Shown in pieces: positions 49,689 through 58,807 of a stretch of DNA of 58,807 nucleotides; the stretch's first letter is position 1; each line of letters begins with the position of its first letter. A model generated the notes under the pieces. It saw nothing but the letters and a program-made list of their open reading frames with translations. It ran no database searches and had not been told where the DNA came from. The position numbers were made by a program, and so were the translations under genes. The DNA lies in the NCBI GenBank assembly GCA_902478545.1, contig CABSLA010000008.1:1-58807 (forward strand), read 5' to 3'. This DNA comes from an uncultured Collinsella sp. (GTDB taxonomy: Bacteria; Actinomycetota; Coriobacteriia; Coriobacteriales; Coriobacteriaceae).

Positions 49689-50837
49689 GTGTCGGAAAAT
49701 AGGGATTACTACGAGGTGCTTGGCGTCGACAGGGATGCCGACGCGCGGACGATTAAGCGTGCGTTTCTAAAGAAGGCCCGTACCGTACATCCGGATGTTT
49801 CGGACGACCCCGAGGCCGAGGCCAAGTTCAAGGAGCTCAACGAGGCCTATTCCGTTCTTTCCGATGAGCAGAAGCGTGCTAACTACGACCGTTACGGCAC
49901 TGCCGACGGCCCTGGTGGTTCGGGCTACGTCGATATCAACGATATCTTTGGTGGCATGGGCATGGACGACTTGTTCTCGTCGTTCTTTGGCGGCGGTGCC
50001 GGCGGTGGCGCCCGCAGCCGTCGTGAGCGTCGTCGCGGACGAGACATGGCCATCTCGCTTTCGGTGACGCTCGAGGAGGCGGCGCTCGGCTGCAAAAAGA
50101 CAATCAGCTATGACCGCCTTGCTCCTTGCGAGGACTGCAATGGCACCGGTAGGGCAGAGGGCGCACAGGAAAAGCAGTGCGGCCGCTGCCACGGTACGGG
50201 CTACGTCACGACGGTTCAGCGTTCGTTCCTGGGCCAGGTTCAGTCTTCCTCGCCTTGCCCCGACTGCCATGGTGAGGGCACGGTTATCGATCATCCCTGC
50301 GAGACCTGCGACGGTCAAGGCCGCACGCCTTCGCACGAAAAGATCGACATCGATATTCCCGCCGGCGTTTCGACCGGTCGCCAGCTGCGCGTGAGCGGCT
50401 TTGGCGAGGCCGGCCTTCGCGGCGAGCCTTCGGGCGACCTGATTGTCAACGTGCGCGTTGCCGACCATGAGCGCTTTAAGCGCAACGGGGACGACCTGTA
50501 CCTGGTGAGCGATATCTCGATTGCGCAGGCTGCGCTCGGCTGCGAGATCGAGGTCGAGGGCATTATGCCCGACGAGGTCGTTAAGGTGACGGTTCCCGCC
50601 GGCGCCCAGTACGGCGACACCGTGAGCGTCAATAATTACGGCATGCCGCGCATTGGCGGTGGCGGTTCGCGTGGCCGCCTGATCGTGCAACTGCGCGTGG
50701 TCGTTCCCACCAATCTTTCCAATAAGCAGCGCGAGCTGCTCCGTGCTTTTGCCGATGAGATGGGCGATGACGTCGCTTCCGGTAAGAAGTCGGTGACCGA
50801 CCGTATCAAGAGTGCCCTCGACGATATCCTCGATTAA
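49689..50837 (+). CDS. dnaJ: Chaperone protein DnaJ
   Basis: 382 aa. Complete type I DnaJ: J-domain with HPD (ARTVHPDVSDD), Gly/Phe region (GGPGGSGYVDINDIFGGMG), four CxxCxGxG zinc repeats (CEDCNGTG, CGRCHGTG, CPDCHGEG, CETCDGQG), C-terminal domains I and II (DIDIPAGVSTGRQLRVSGFG, KVTVPAGAQYGDTVSVNNYG) and a C-terminal tail. Start GTG 49689 has GGAAGGA upstream. It stimulates DnaK; dnaK and grpE are not in the window. Confidence 0.95.
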   Translation: MSENRDYYEVLGVDRDADARTIKRAFLKKARTVHPDVSDDPEAEAKFKELNEAYSVLSDEQKRANYDRYGTADGPGGSGYVDINDIFGGMGMDDLFSSFFGGGAGGGARSRRERRRGRDMAISLSVTLEEAALGCKKTISYDRLAPCEDCNGTGRAEGAQEKQCGRCHGTGYVTTVQRSFLGQVQSSSPCPDCHGEGTVIDHPCETCDGQGRTPSHEKIDIDIPAGVSTGRQLRVSGFGEAGLRGEPSGDLIVNVRVADHERFKRNGDDLYLVSDISIAQAALGCEIEVEGIMPDEVVKVTVPAGAQYGDTVSVNNYGMPRIGGGGSRGRLIVQLRVVVPTNLSNKQRELLRAFADEMGDDVASGKKSVTDRIKSALDDILD

Positions 50838-50846
50838 GGAGCCCGC

Positions 50847-52139
50847 GTGCTCGCACCCCATATTTCCGTCGTCAACCTCGGCTGCCGTGTCAACCGGGTT
50901 GAGTCTGACCGTATCACTGCCGATCTTATGCGCTTGGGCTTTGCTATTGTGGAGCCCCAGGATGCCGATCTGATCGTCATTAACACTTGTGCCGTTACGG
51001 GCGAGGCCGAGGCCAAGACCCGTAAGGCCGTCCGTCATGCGCTGGCCCATCCAAACGAGCCCTATGTGGTCGTGACCGGATGCGTGGTCAATTTGCATCC
51101 CGAGGAGCTGTCGGAGCTTTCGGATCGCGTGATTGCCGAGCCGTCCAAGATAGATGTCGCCGAACGTGTATGCGAGGTGCTGGGTGTTGAGTCCGATAGC
51201 GTTCCCGCCTGCAGCGATGGCGAGGTGGTCGATGCGCTCGGTCGCTCTCGCCTGGGCGTGAAGATTCAGGATGGCTGCAACCATCGCTGCACCTATTGCA
51301 TTGTGTGGAAGGCGCGCGGCCCCGAGCGCTCCGTGCCCGTCGAGTCCGTGCTCGAGCAAGTTCGCGAGGCCCAGGAGGCCGGCGTGCCCGAGGTGGTGCT
51401 GACCGGTGTGAACCTGGGTGCCTACGATGGCAAGAGCGCGACCGACGAGCACGTCGAAATCGATGAGCTGCTCGTGGCCATCATGGAGCGCACGTCTATT
51501 CCGCATGTGCGCATTTCCTCGGTCGAGCCCATGGATATCTCCGAGCGCCTGCTTAAGGTTATGGCGCGCTACCCGCAGCGTATCGCCCCGTTTTTGCACC
51601 TGCCCGTGCAGTCCGGCTGCACGGCGACCCTGCATCGCATGGGCCGTCCCTATAGCGCCGAAGCCCTTGAGGACACGGTGCGTATGATTCGCGCCAACTT
51701 GCCCCAGGCGTCCCTTTCGTGCGATGTCATCGTCGGTTTTCCTGGTGAGACGGACGAGGAGTTCGAGGAGTCGCTGGCGCTGTGCCGCCGTGTGGGTTTC
51801 TCGCGTATGCACGTGTTTCGCTACAGCAAGCGTCCCGGTACCCTTGCTGCCGACATGCCCGACCAGGTGCCACCCGAGGTTATGGCCGAGCGCAGCCGCC
51901 GTATGCGGGCCGCCGCACAGGAGCTCGCTATTGCCGACGCTCGTCGTCGCGTGGGCACGGTCGAGCGTGCCGTGCTCGAGTATGGTGACAACCTGACGCT
52001 CGGCTCGTTCCATCATGCCCGTCTTGACGATACCTGTGGACTTACAGCCCCGTGCCTGCTCGATGTTGCTATCATCGGAGTCGATGATTCCGGCTTGGTC
52101 CATGCACGCAGGGAGGTTCATGGAAGCCTCGAAGATTAG
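50847..52139 (+). CDS. mtaB: tRNA t6A37 methylthiotransferase
   Basis: 430 aa. Converts t6A37 to ms2t6A37 in tRNA. N-terminal MTTase domain with cluster cysteines in VNLGCRVNRVESD, NTCAVTGEAEAKTRK and VVTGCVV; radical SAM CNHRCTYCIVWKARGPERS; QSGCTATLHRMGRPY; TRAM-like C-terminus. The NLGCRVN signature favours MtaB over MiaB. GTG start, 9 nt after dnaJ. It overlaps phoH by about 20 nt. Confidence 0.92.
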   Translation: MLAPHISVVNLGCRVNRVESDRITADLMRLGFAIVEPQDADLIVINTCAVTGEAEAKTRKAVRHALAHPNEPYVVVTGCVVNLHPEELSELSDRVIAEPSKIDVAERVCEVLGVESDSVPACSDGEVVDALGRSRLGVKIQDGCNHRCTYCIVWKARGPERSVPVESVLEQVREAQEAGVPEVVLTGVNLGAYDGKSATDEHVEIDELLVAIMERTSIPHVRISSVEPMDISERLLKVMARYPQRIAPFLHLPVQSGCTATLHRMGRPYSAEALEDTVRMIRANLPQASLSCDVIVGFPGETDEEFEESLALCRRVGFSRMHVFRYSKRPGTLAADMPDQVPPEVMAERSRRMRAAAQELAIADARRRVGTVERAVLEYGDNLTLGSFHHARLDDTCGLTAPCLLDVAIIGVDDSGLVHARREVHGSLED

Positions 52140-53106
52140 ACTTACCGTTCCCGAGGGAATTGATCCCTCGTGCGTTTTGGGCGCCGGCGACGGCGTCCTT
52201 CGCGTGCTCGAGAGCTTGGTTCGCGCTCACGTGGTCGCCCGTGGCGATAGCATCGCCGTGAGCGGCGACCCGGACGAGGTCGAACTCGTGGCGCGCTTTT
52301 TCGAGCACGCTTTTCGCGAGGCGGCCGCCGGGCGCACGCTGTCTGCCGACGATGTCTCTCGCTGCCTGGCCGTCCTGCGCGACGGTGAGCACGAGGCTAC
52401 GTCGCTTCGCGATGACGTGCTGCTTTCGTATCGCGGCCGCGTCATTCGTCCCAAGACGCTCGGGCAAAAGCGCTACGTGGATGCCATTCGCTCGCATACC
52501 ATCACCTTTGGCTTGGGTCCTGCCGGTACCGGTAAGACCTATCTGGCCATGGCGCTCGCCGTTGCCGCGCTCAAGCGTCACGAGGTGGGCCGTTTGATCT
52601 TGACGCGTCCGGTTGTCGAGGCGGGGGAGAATCTGGGCTTTTTGCCCGGTACCCTTGAGGAAAAGATCGACCCCTACATGCGTCCGCTCTACGACGCCCT
52701 TTTTGACATGATGGATCGCGAGCGCACCGATGAGCTTATGGAGCGTGGCGTGATCGAGATCGCCCCGCTTGCCTATATGCGCGGCCGCACGCTGAGCGAT
52801 GCCTTCGTGGTGCTCGACGAGGCGCAAAATACCACGCCTGAGCAGATGAAGATGTTTCTGACGCGCTTGGGTTTTAACTCCAAGTTCGTGATTACCGGCG
52901 ACCTGAGCCAGCGCGACCTGGTGGGTCGTCGTGGCGGTCTTGCTGACGTTGAGCAGATTTTGGGCCGTGTCGACGATGTCGCATTTTCTCACCTCGAGCG
53001 TGCCGACGTGGTGCGCCATGCCCTGGTGGGTCGTATCGTCGAGGCATATGAAGCTTATGATGACGTGCGCGAGCAGCGCCCGCGCGACCGAAAGGAGTCC
53101 CGTTGA
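52120..53106 (+). CDS. phoH: PhoH-family ATPase
   Basis: 328 aa. N-terminal KH-like region, then the ATPase with Walker A GPAGTGKTYLAMALAV, ILTRPVVEAGENLGFLPG, Walker B AFVVLDEAQNTTPEQMKMFLTR and GDLSQRDL. ATG 52120 follows GGGAGG, but with only 3 nt between; ATG 52102 is an alternative. phoH-ybeY-dgkA-era-recO is a conserved order tied to ribosome and RNA quality control. Confidence 0.93.
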   Translation: MEASKIRLTVPEGIDPSCVLGAGDGVLRVLESLVRAHVVARGDSIAVSGDPDEVELVARFFEHAFREAAAGRTLSADDVSRCLAVLRDGEHEATSLRDDVLLSYRGRVIRPKTLGQKRYVDAIRSHTITFGLGPAGTGKTYLAMALAVAALKRHEVGRLILTRPVVEAGENLGFLPGTLEEKIDPYMRPLYDALFDMMDRERTDELMERGVIEIAPLAYMRGRTLSDAFVVLDEAQNTTPEQMKMFLTRLGFNSKFVITGDLSQRDLVGRRGGLADVEQILGRVDDVAFSHLERADVVRHALVGRIVEAYEAYDDVREQRPRDRKESR

Positions 53107-53612
53107 GTGTATTGATCAGCAACGATGCCGAGCTCGATACGCTGCTCGACGCGCAGGAGGTGGAGCACATCTGCGAGGTTGTGCTTGCCGCCGAGGGCGT
53201 TGAACGTGGAGTCGAGATTTCCCTTTCGTATGTCGACGAGGACGAGATGCACGAGCTCAACCACGAGTGGCGCGGTATCGACCGCACCACCGATGTGCTT
53301 TCGTTTGAGTGCGATTCGGCCTTCGACGATGACATTCCCGCCGATGAGACGCTCGAGCTCGGCGATATTATCTTGGCCCCGCAGGTTATTGCCCGTCAGG
53401 CCCCCGGTTTTGGCAATAGCCCCGCTGACGAGTGCCGTCTGATGCTCGTACACGGAATGCTGCACCTGCTGGGCTATGACCACATCGAGGACGACGAGGC
53501 CGAGGTCATGGAGGCCCGCGAGGACGCCATCCTGCGCGATCTGGCGCTCGAGCGCGGCGAGGACCCTAAGCTAGTCCACGTCGGCCCCATCACCAACCAC
53601 GCCCACGACTAG
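53103..53612 (+). CDS. ybeY: Endoribonuclease YbeY
   Basis: 169 aa. Zinc-dependent RNase for 16S rRNA 3' maturation and ribosome quality control. Metal motif HGMLHLLGYDH (HxxxHxxxxxH). Upstream, the conserved ELNHEWRGIDRTTDVLSF. TTG start overlaps the phoH stop (TTGA). The C-terminus has a short extra tail. Confidence 0.96.
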   Translation: MSVLISNDAELDTLLDAQEVEHICEVVLAAEGVERGVEISLSYVDEDEMHELNHEWRGIDRTTDVLSFECDSAFDDDIPADETLELGDIILAPQVIARQAPGFGNSPADECRLMLVHGMLHLLGYDHIEDDEAEVMEAREDAILRDLALERGEDPKLVHVGPITNHAHD

Positions 53613-53621
53613 GAGCCGTCT

Positions 53622-53999
53622 ATGATTCCCGGATCGAACAAGGACCATCCGTCCTTCTTAAAGTCGTTTTCCTACGCCATGGAGGGCTTCGTCACCGCCG
53701 TCAAGACCGAGCGCAACATTAAGGTCATGCTCGTGGCGGGCGTGTGTACCGTCATCGCCGGCTGTATCGTGGGGCTCGACATTGCCGAGTGGGCCACGAT
53801 TATCATCTGTTGTGGCCTGGTGATTCACGGCGAGCTGTGCAACACCGCTATGGAGGCTATCGTCGACCTAGCGACCCAGGAGCTCCATCCGCTGGCCAAG
53901 CGTGCGAAGGACATCGCCGCCGCCTCTGTATACGTTCTTTCCATCACCGCCGCGATTGTGGGCGTGCTGGTATTTGCCCGCGCACTCGGCTTTATTTAG
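53622..53999 (+). CDS. dgkA: Diacylglycerol/undecaprenol kinase family protein
   Basis: 125 aa. Small integral membrane kinase with three hydrophobic segments. Catalytic region VIHGELCNTAMEAIVDL (Glu and the NTAME motif) and amphipathic N-terminus FLKSFSYAMEGFVTAVKTERN. In Gram-positive bacteria this enzyme usually phosphorylates undecaprenol, not diacylglycerol. It lies between ybeY and era. Confidence 0.92.
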   Translation: MIPGSNKDHPSFLKSFSYAMEGFVTAVKTERNIKVMLVAGVCTVIAGCIVGLDIAEWATIIICCGLVIHGELCNTAMEAIVDLATQELHPLAKRAKDIAAASVYVLSITAAIVGVLVFARALGFI

Positions 54000-54011
54000 A
54001 AAGGGATTCCC

Positions 54012-55079
54012 ATGTCCGACAATATGCAGCCTACCGATGAAGTTTTGGATGACGAGGTCCTGGATGCGGTGGATACCGAGGAGCTCGAGGATGTCGAGGA
54101 GTTCGACCCGTTTGAGGGCATGAGCGACGAGGAGCTCGACGCCCTGTGCGACGAGGGCGACAGCCTCGCGGGCTTTGGTGACGTGGAGCCCGGTTTCCGC
54201 AGCGGTTTTGTGGCCCTGGTCGGTCGTCCCAACGCCGGCAAGTCCACGCTGCTTAATGCCTGCTATGGCAAAAAGGTCGCCATCACCTCGCCGGTGCCCC
54301 AGACGACTCGCCGCCGCATGCGCGCCGTCGTCAACCGTCCCGGCTACCAGCTAGTCTTTGTCGATACTCCGGGTATCCACAAACCCAAGGACGGCCTGGG
54401 GTCTGAGCTCAACAAGAGCGCGCTGTTCGAGCTGAACGATGTCGATGTCGTCGCGTTTTTGATTGATGCCACCAAGCCGATCGGCAGGGGAGACGCCTGG
54501 GTTGCCGAGCGCGTCAGATGCTCCCGTTCCAAGAAGGTCCTGGTGCTCACCAAGGCCGATGAGGCCGATCCCGCCCAGGTTATGGAACAGCTCAAGGCCG
54601 CCCACGAGCTCATGGAATATGACGACGAGATCGTGACGTCGTCGGTCAAGAACTTCAACGTCGATGCCTTTATCGAGACCGTTGCGCACTTTTTGCCCGA
54701 GGGTCCGCGTTGGTTCCCCGAGGATATGGGTACCGACGCTTCCGATGAGACGCTCGTTGCCGAGTTTGTGCGCGAGAAGGTCTTGCGCCGCACCCGTGAT
54801 GAGATCCCGCACTCCGTTGGCGTGATCTGCGATGCGCTCGAGCAGACCAAGAAGGTGCTGCGCGTGCACGCCACCATTTACGTCGAGCGCGAGGGCCAAA
54901 AGGGCATCATCATCGGCAAAGGCGGCGAGATGATCAAGCATATCGGTATCGACGCCCGTCGCGATCTTGAGCGCATCTTTGGCACGCAGGTCTTTTTGGA
55001 GCTGGACGTGAAGGTCAAGTCCGGCTGGCGCGACGACGAGGCCCAGATTCGCCGCTTTGGCTATAACGCCGAGGACTAA
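54012..55079 (+). CDS. era: GTPase Era
   Basis: 355 aa, about 55 longer than E. coli Era because of a very acidic N-terminal extension (residues 1-55, rich in Asp/Glu). GTPase: G1 VGRPNAGKSTLLNA, G3 DTPGIHKPKD, G4 VLVLTKADEADP (Thr instead of the usual Asn in NKxD). C-terminal KH domain with VERERGQ-type lead-in and GIIIGKGGEMIKHIGIDARRDLE. Needed for 16S rRNA processing and 30S assembly. AAAGGGATTCCC lies before ATG. Confidence 0.95.
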   Translation: MSDNMQPTDEVLDDEVLDAVDTEELEDVEEFDPFEGMSDEELDALCDEGDSLAGFGDVEPGFRSGFVALVGRPNAGKSTLLNACYGKKVAITSPVPQTTRRRMRAVVNRPGYQLVFVDTPGIHKPKDGLGSELNKSALFELNDVDVVAFLIDATKPIGRGDAWVAERVRCSRSKKVLVLTKADEADPAQVMEQLKAAHELMEYDDEIVTSSVKNFNVDAFIETVAHFLPEGPRWFPEDMGTDASDETLVAEFVREKVLRRTRDEIPHSVGVICDALEQTKKVLRVHATIYVEREGQKGIIIGKGGEMIKHIGIDARRDLERIFGTQVFLELDVKVKSGWRDDEAQIRRFGYNAED

Positions 55080-55094
55080 GGACGCGCAGCGCTC

Positions 55095-55844
55095 ATGGCA
55101 GGCTCTCGCACATATCGCACAAAGGTGCTCGTCCTCGACAAGACCAAGCTCAAGGAAACCGACCTGATTTTGACGATGCTCGACGAACGGGGGCGGCAGG
55201 TGCGTGCCGTGGCCAAGGGAGCACGTAAGCCTGGCGGTCGCCTTGCGGCCCGCTGCGAGCTCTTCTGCACCGTTGATATGCTGTTGGCGCATGGTCGCTC
55301 GCTCGACGTGGTCTCGCAGGCGGAGCTTTTGGAGGCGCCGCTCGGCGCTGCTCCTGACTACGAGACGACCTGTGCCGCCAGCGCGATTGCCGAGGTTGCG
55401 CGCGTGTGCTCGTTCGAGGATGCCGAGGATCCATTTACCTTTGCCATTACGCAGCGGGCGCTCACGCTTGTTGGCAGCGGGCTCGACTCGGCACATATGG
55501 ACCTGCTCGTGGCAGCGTTTGTCTTTAAGCTGCTGTCGCACGTTGGCTACCGGCCCGATTTCTCGGCTTGCGTCTCGTGCGGCGATCCCATGCTCTCGCA
55601 TTTCTCGGCCCAAGCCGGCGGGCTTTTGTGCGGGTCGTGCGCCTCGAGCGTGCCTGGCGCCGAGTTGGTATCGGTCGGCGAGGTCGCATGGCTGCGCGCC
55701 CTGATGTCCATGACGTTCGATGCTCTTTTGGCCGAGCGAATTGACCCGCATACGGCGGCGTTCTTGCTCGGGCTTTCGCATGTGTGGGCGGCGACGCATA
55801 CCGACCAGCGCCTCCGTGCGATGGAATTCATGTTGGGTCGGTGA
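55095..55844 (+). CDS. recO: DNA repair protein RecO
   Basis: 249 aa. N-terminal OB fold (YRTKVLVLDKTKLKETDLILTML, VRAVAKGARKPGGRL), helical middle, and a four-cysteine zinc site CVSCGD...CGSC near residues 160-185. Loads RecA with RecF/RecR and anneals single strands. It follows era by 15 nt, the usual order. Confidence 0.94.
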   Translation: MAGSRTYRTKVLVLDKTKLKETDLILTMLDERGRQVRAVAKGARKPGGRLAARCELFCTVDMLLAHGRSLDVVSQAELLEAPLGAAPDYETTCAASAIAEVARVCSFEDAEDPFTFAITQRALTLVGSGLDSAHMDLLVAAFVFKLLSHVGYRPDFSACVSCGDPMLSHFSAQAGGLLCGSCASSVPGAELVSVGEVAWLRALMSMTFDALLAERIDPHTAAFLLGLSHVWAATHTDQRLRAMEFMLGR

Positions 55845-55982
55845 TGATGCGCAGGCGCGCGTCGCTTGTGGTAACATACCGACCTGTTGGTACCTCGACC
55901 TTGGATGTTCGCTCCACCGGCGACTTCCCAGTCCGAGGCGAATAGAGTCGTCCCCGGGCGACGCGAAACGAAAGGTGAAACA
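55845..55982 (+). promoter_or_regulatory. rpsO leader region
   Basis: 138 bases between recO and rpsO with no gene. GTCG(TCCCCGGG)CGAC can form a small hairpin near 55949-55964. S15 often represses its own mRNA through such leaders; that is an expectation from the family, not shown here. No clear -35/-10 pair could be fixed. Confidence 0.35.
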
Positions 55983-56261
55983 ATGACTGTTTCCAAAGAG
56001 CGCAAGGCGGAGCTGACCGCCCAGTTCGGTAACTCCCCGGTCGATACCGGTAACCCCAAGGTTCAGGTCGCCATCCTGTCCGAGCGCATCAAGGAGCTGA
56101 CCGAGCACATGAAGTCCCACCAGAAGGACTTCCACACCCGTCGTGGCCTGCTCATGCTCGTCGGCCGTCGTCGTCGTCTTCTCTCCTACATCAAGAAGAA
56201 CGACATCGTCGAGTACCGTGAGCTCATCAAGGCTCTGGGCATCCGCGACAACATCCAGTAA
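55983..56261 (+). CDS. rpsO: 30S ribosomal protein S15
   Basis: 92 aa. TVSKERKAELTAQFGNSPVDTGNPKVQVAILSERI at the start; HQKDFHTRRGLLMLVGRRRRLLSYIKKND is the rRNA-binding block. ATG 55983 has GAAAGG upstream. Adjacent to pnp, the classic rpsO-pnp pair, though a terminator intervenes. Confidence 0.97.
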   Translation: MTVSKERKAELTAQFGNSPVDTGNPKVQVAILSERIKELTEHMKSHQKDFHTRRGLLMLVGRRRRLLSYIKKNDIVEYRELIKALGIRDNIQ

Positions 56262-56277
56262 GGATTTGTACATGCTA

Positions 56278-56308
56278 AGAGCGTCCTGCGCAGCGGGGCG
56301 CTCTTTTT
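56278..56308 (+). terminator. rpsO terminator
   Basis: AGAGCGTCC (56278-56286) pairs with GGGGCGCTCT (56295-56304) and runs into TTTTT. It lies between rpsO and pnp, so pnp gets read-through or its own promoter. Confidence 0.85.
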
Positions 56309-56411
56309 GTGTAAGGGCGTGAACAATCACGCTCTACAGCGTGGCGGGGGCAGGGGGCCCGCGTCACATGAGAAGCCCGCAGGCAAGGGGCCTGTGGGGT
56401 AAAGGAGAACA

Positions 56412-58658
<2,247 letters not shown>

Positions 58659-58681
58659 CAGCTATACATAAACAGCTCAAC

Positions 58682-58712
58682 AAGGGCGACTCCGGACAGG
58701 GGTCGCCCTTTT
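58682..58712 (+). terminator. pnp terminator
   Basis: AAGGGCGACTCC (58682-58693) pairs with GGGGTCGCCCTT (58699-58710), one G-T pair, followed by TTTT. Confidence 0.88.
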
Positions 58713-58736
58713 GCTTGCGCCCGGGAGGGCCGCATA

Positions 58737-58807
58737 TGAAGTTTCCTGCTCTACAGTCCTGCGCAAGACGGAAAGCACATTAAGTGCTTTCCTTTGCGTG
58801 CGGAACT
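58737..58807 (+). other. Structured element with a 15-codon open frame at the window edge
   Basis: A perfect 9-bp hairpin, GGAAAGCAC (58770-58778) with GTGCTTTCC (58784-58792), is extended by CGCAA (58763-58767) with TTGCG (58794-58798). An outer pairing of AGTTTCC near 58739 with GGAACT at the very end is possible. A short frame, ATG 58737 to TAA 58781-58783 (MKFPALQSCARRKAH), has GGGAGGG about 8 nt upstream and stops in the hairpin loop. It could be a leader peptide/attenuator or a dispersed repeat; the window ends too early to tell. Confidence 0.35.

Noticed and set aside
49767..52121. Long open frame antisense to dnaJ and mtaB
   Set aside because: Spans two well-supported genes and has no family features.

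Overview
The window looks like chromosomal DNA of a high-G+C anaerobic gut actinobacterium of the Coriobacteriia, most like Collinsella. This is inferred from gene content, not from a search: actinobacterial integration host factor (mIHF) upstream of gmk and rpoZ, a Firmicutes-like pyrRBCKDF cluster with pyrK, pyruvate phosphate dikinase, a fermentative AdhE, strong codon bias to G/C third positions and many GTG/TTG starts. That bias also creates long antisense open frames, which I left out.

Region 1 (1-6059) is an accessory island with lower G+C and different codon use. A minus-strand operon encodes a PqqD-like/GNAT-like fusion protein, a radical SAM enzyme and a 60-residue cysteine-free precursor peptide, a RiPP (ribosomally made, modified peptide) locus of a type I do not recognise. 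Divergent to it lie a small membrane protein, an ABC half-transporter and a decayed second ABC transporter of which only the ATPase part remains. About 700 bases of structured, gene-free DNA follow.

Region 2 (6060-26150) is core: ppdK; rplS; rnhB; the DNA-uptake/recombination cluster yraN-comM-dprA with trmFO and xerC; rpsB-tsf; then pyrH-frr-uppS-cdsA-dxr-rseP-ispG-proS (nucleotide supply, ribosome recycling, lipid carrier, phospholipid and isoprenoid synthesis, site-2 protease, prolyl-tRNA synthetase).

Region 3 (26150-31210), mostly on the minus strand, holds an APH-fold kinase, adhE and rpmB, with a plus-strand REP-associated tyrosine transposase (RAYT) between adhE and rpmB, flanked by its own inverted REP units.

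Region 4 (31210-39630) contains the pyrimidine operon behind a leader attenuator, then mihF-gmk-rpoZ-thiI. carAB and pyrE are not in the cluster.

Region 5 (39630-58807) contains comEA-comEC-holA, rpsT, lepA, dusB, hemW, two consecutive DnaJ genes (the first with a membrane-spanning C-terminus), mtaB-phoH-ybeY-dgkA-era-recO, rpsO and pnp.

The most interesting observations are: the RiPP locus; an 11-bp-period repeat shared upstream of both competence operons (yraN-comM-dprA and comEA-comEC); a DnaJ whose C-terminal domain II is replaced by membrane segments; a winged-helix-like insertion in RseP; a xerC with no ATG/GTG/TTG start that fits the family; and a palindromic operator-like sequence shared by ppdK and adhE.
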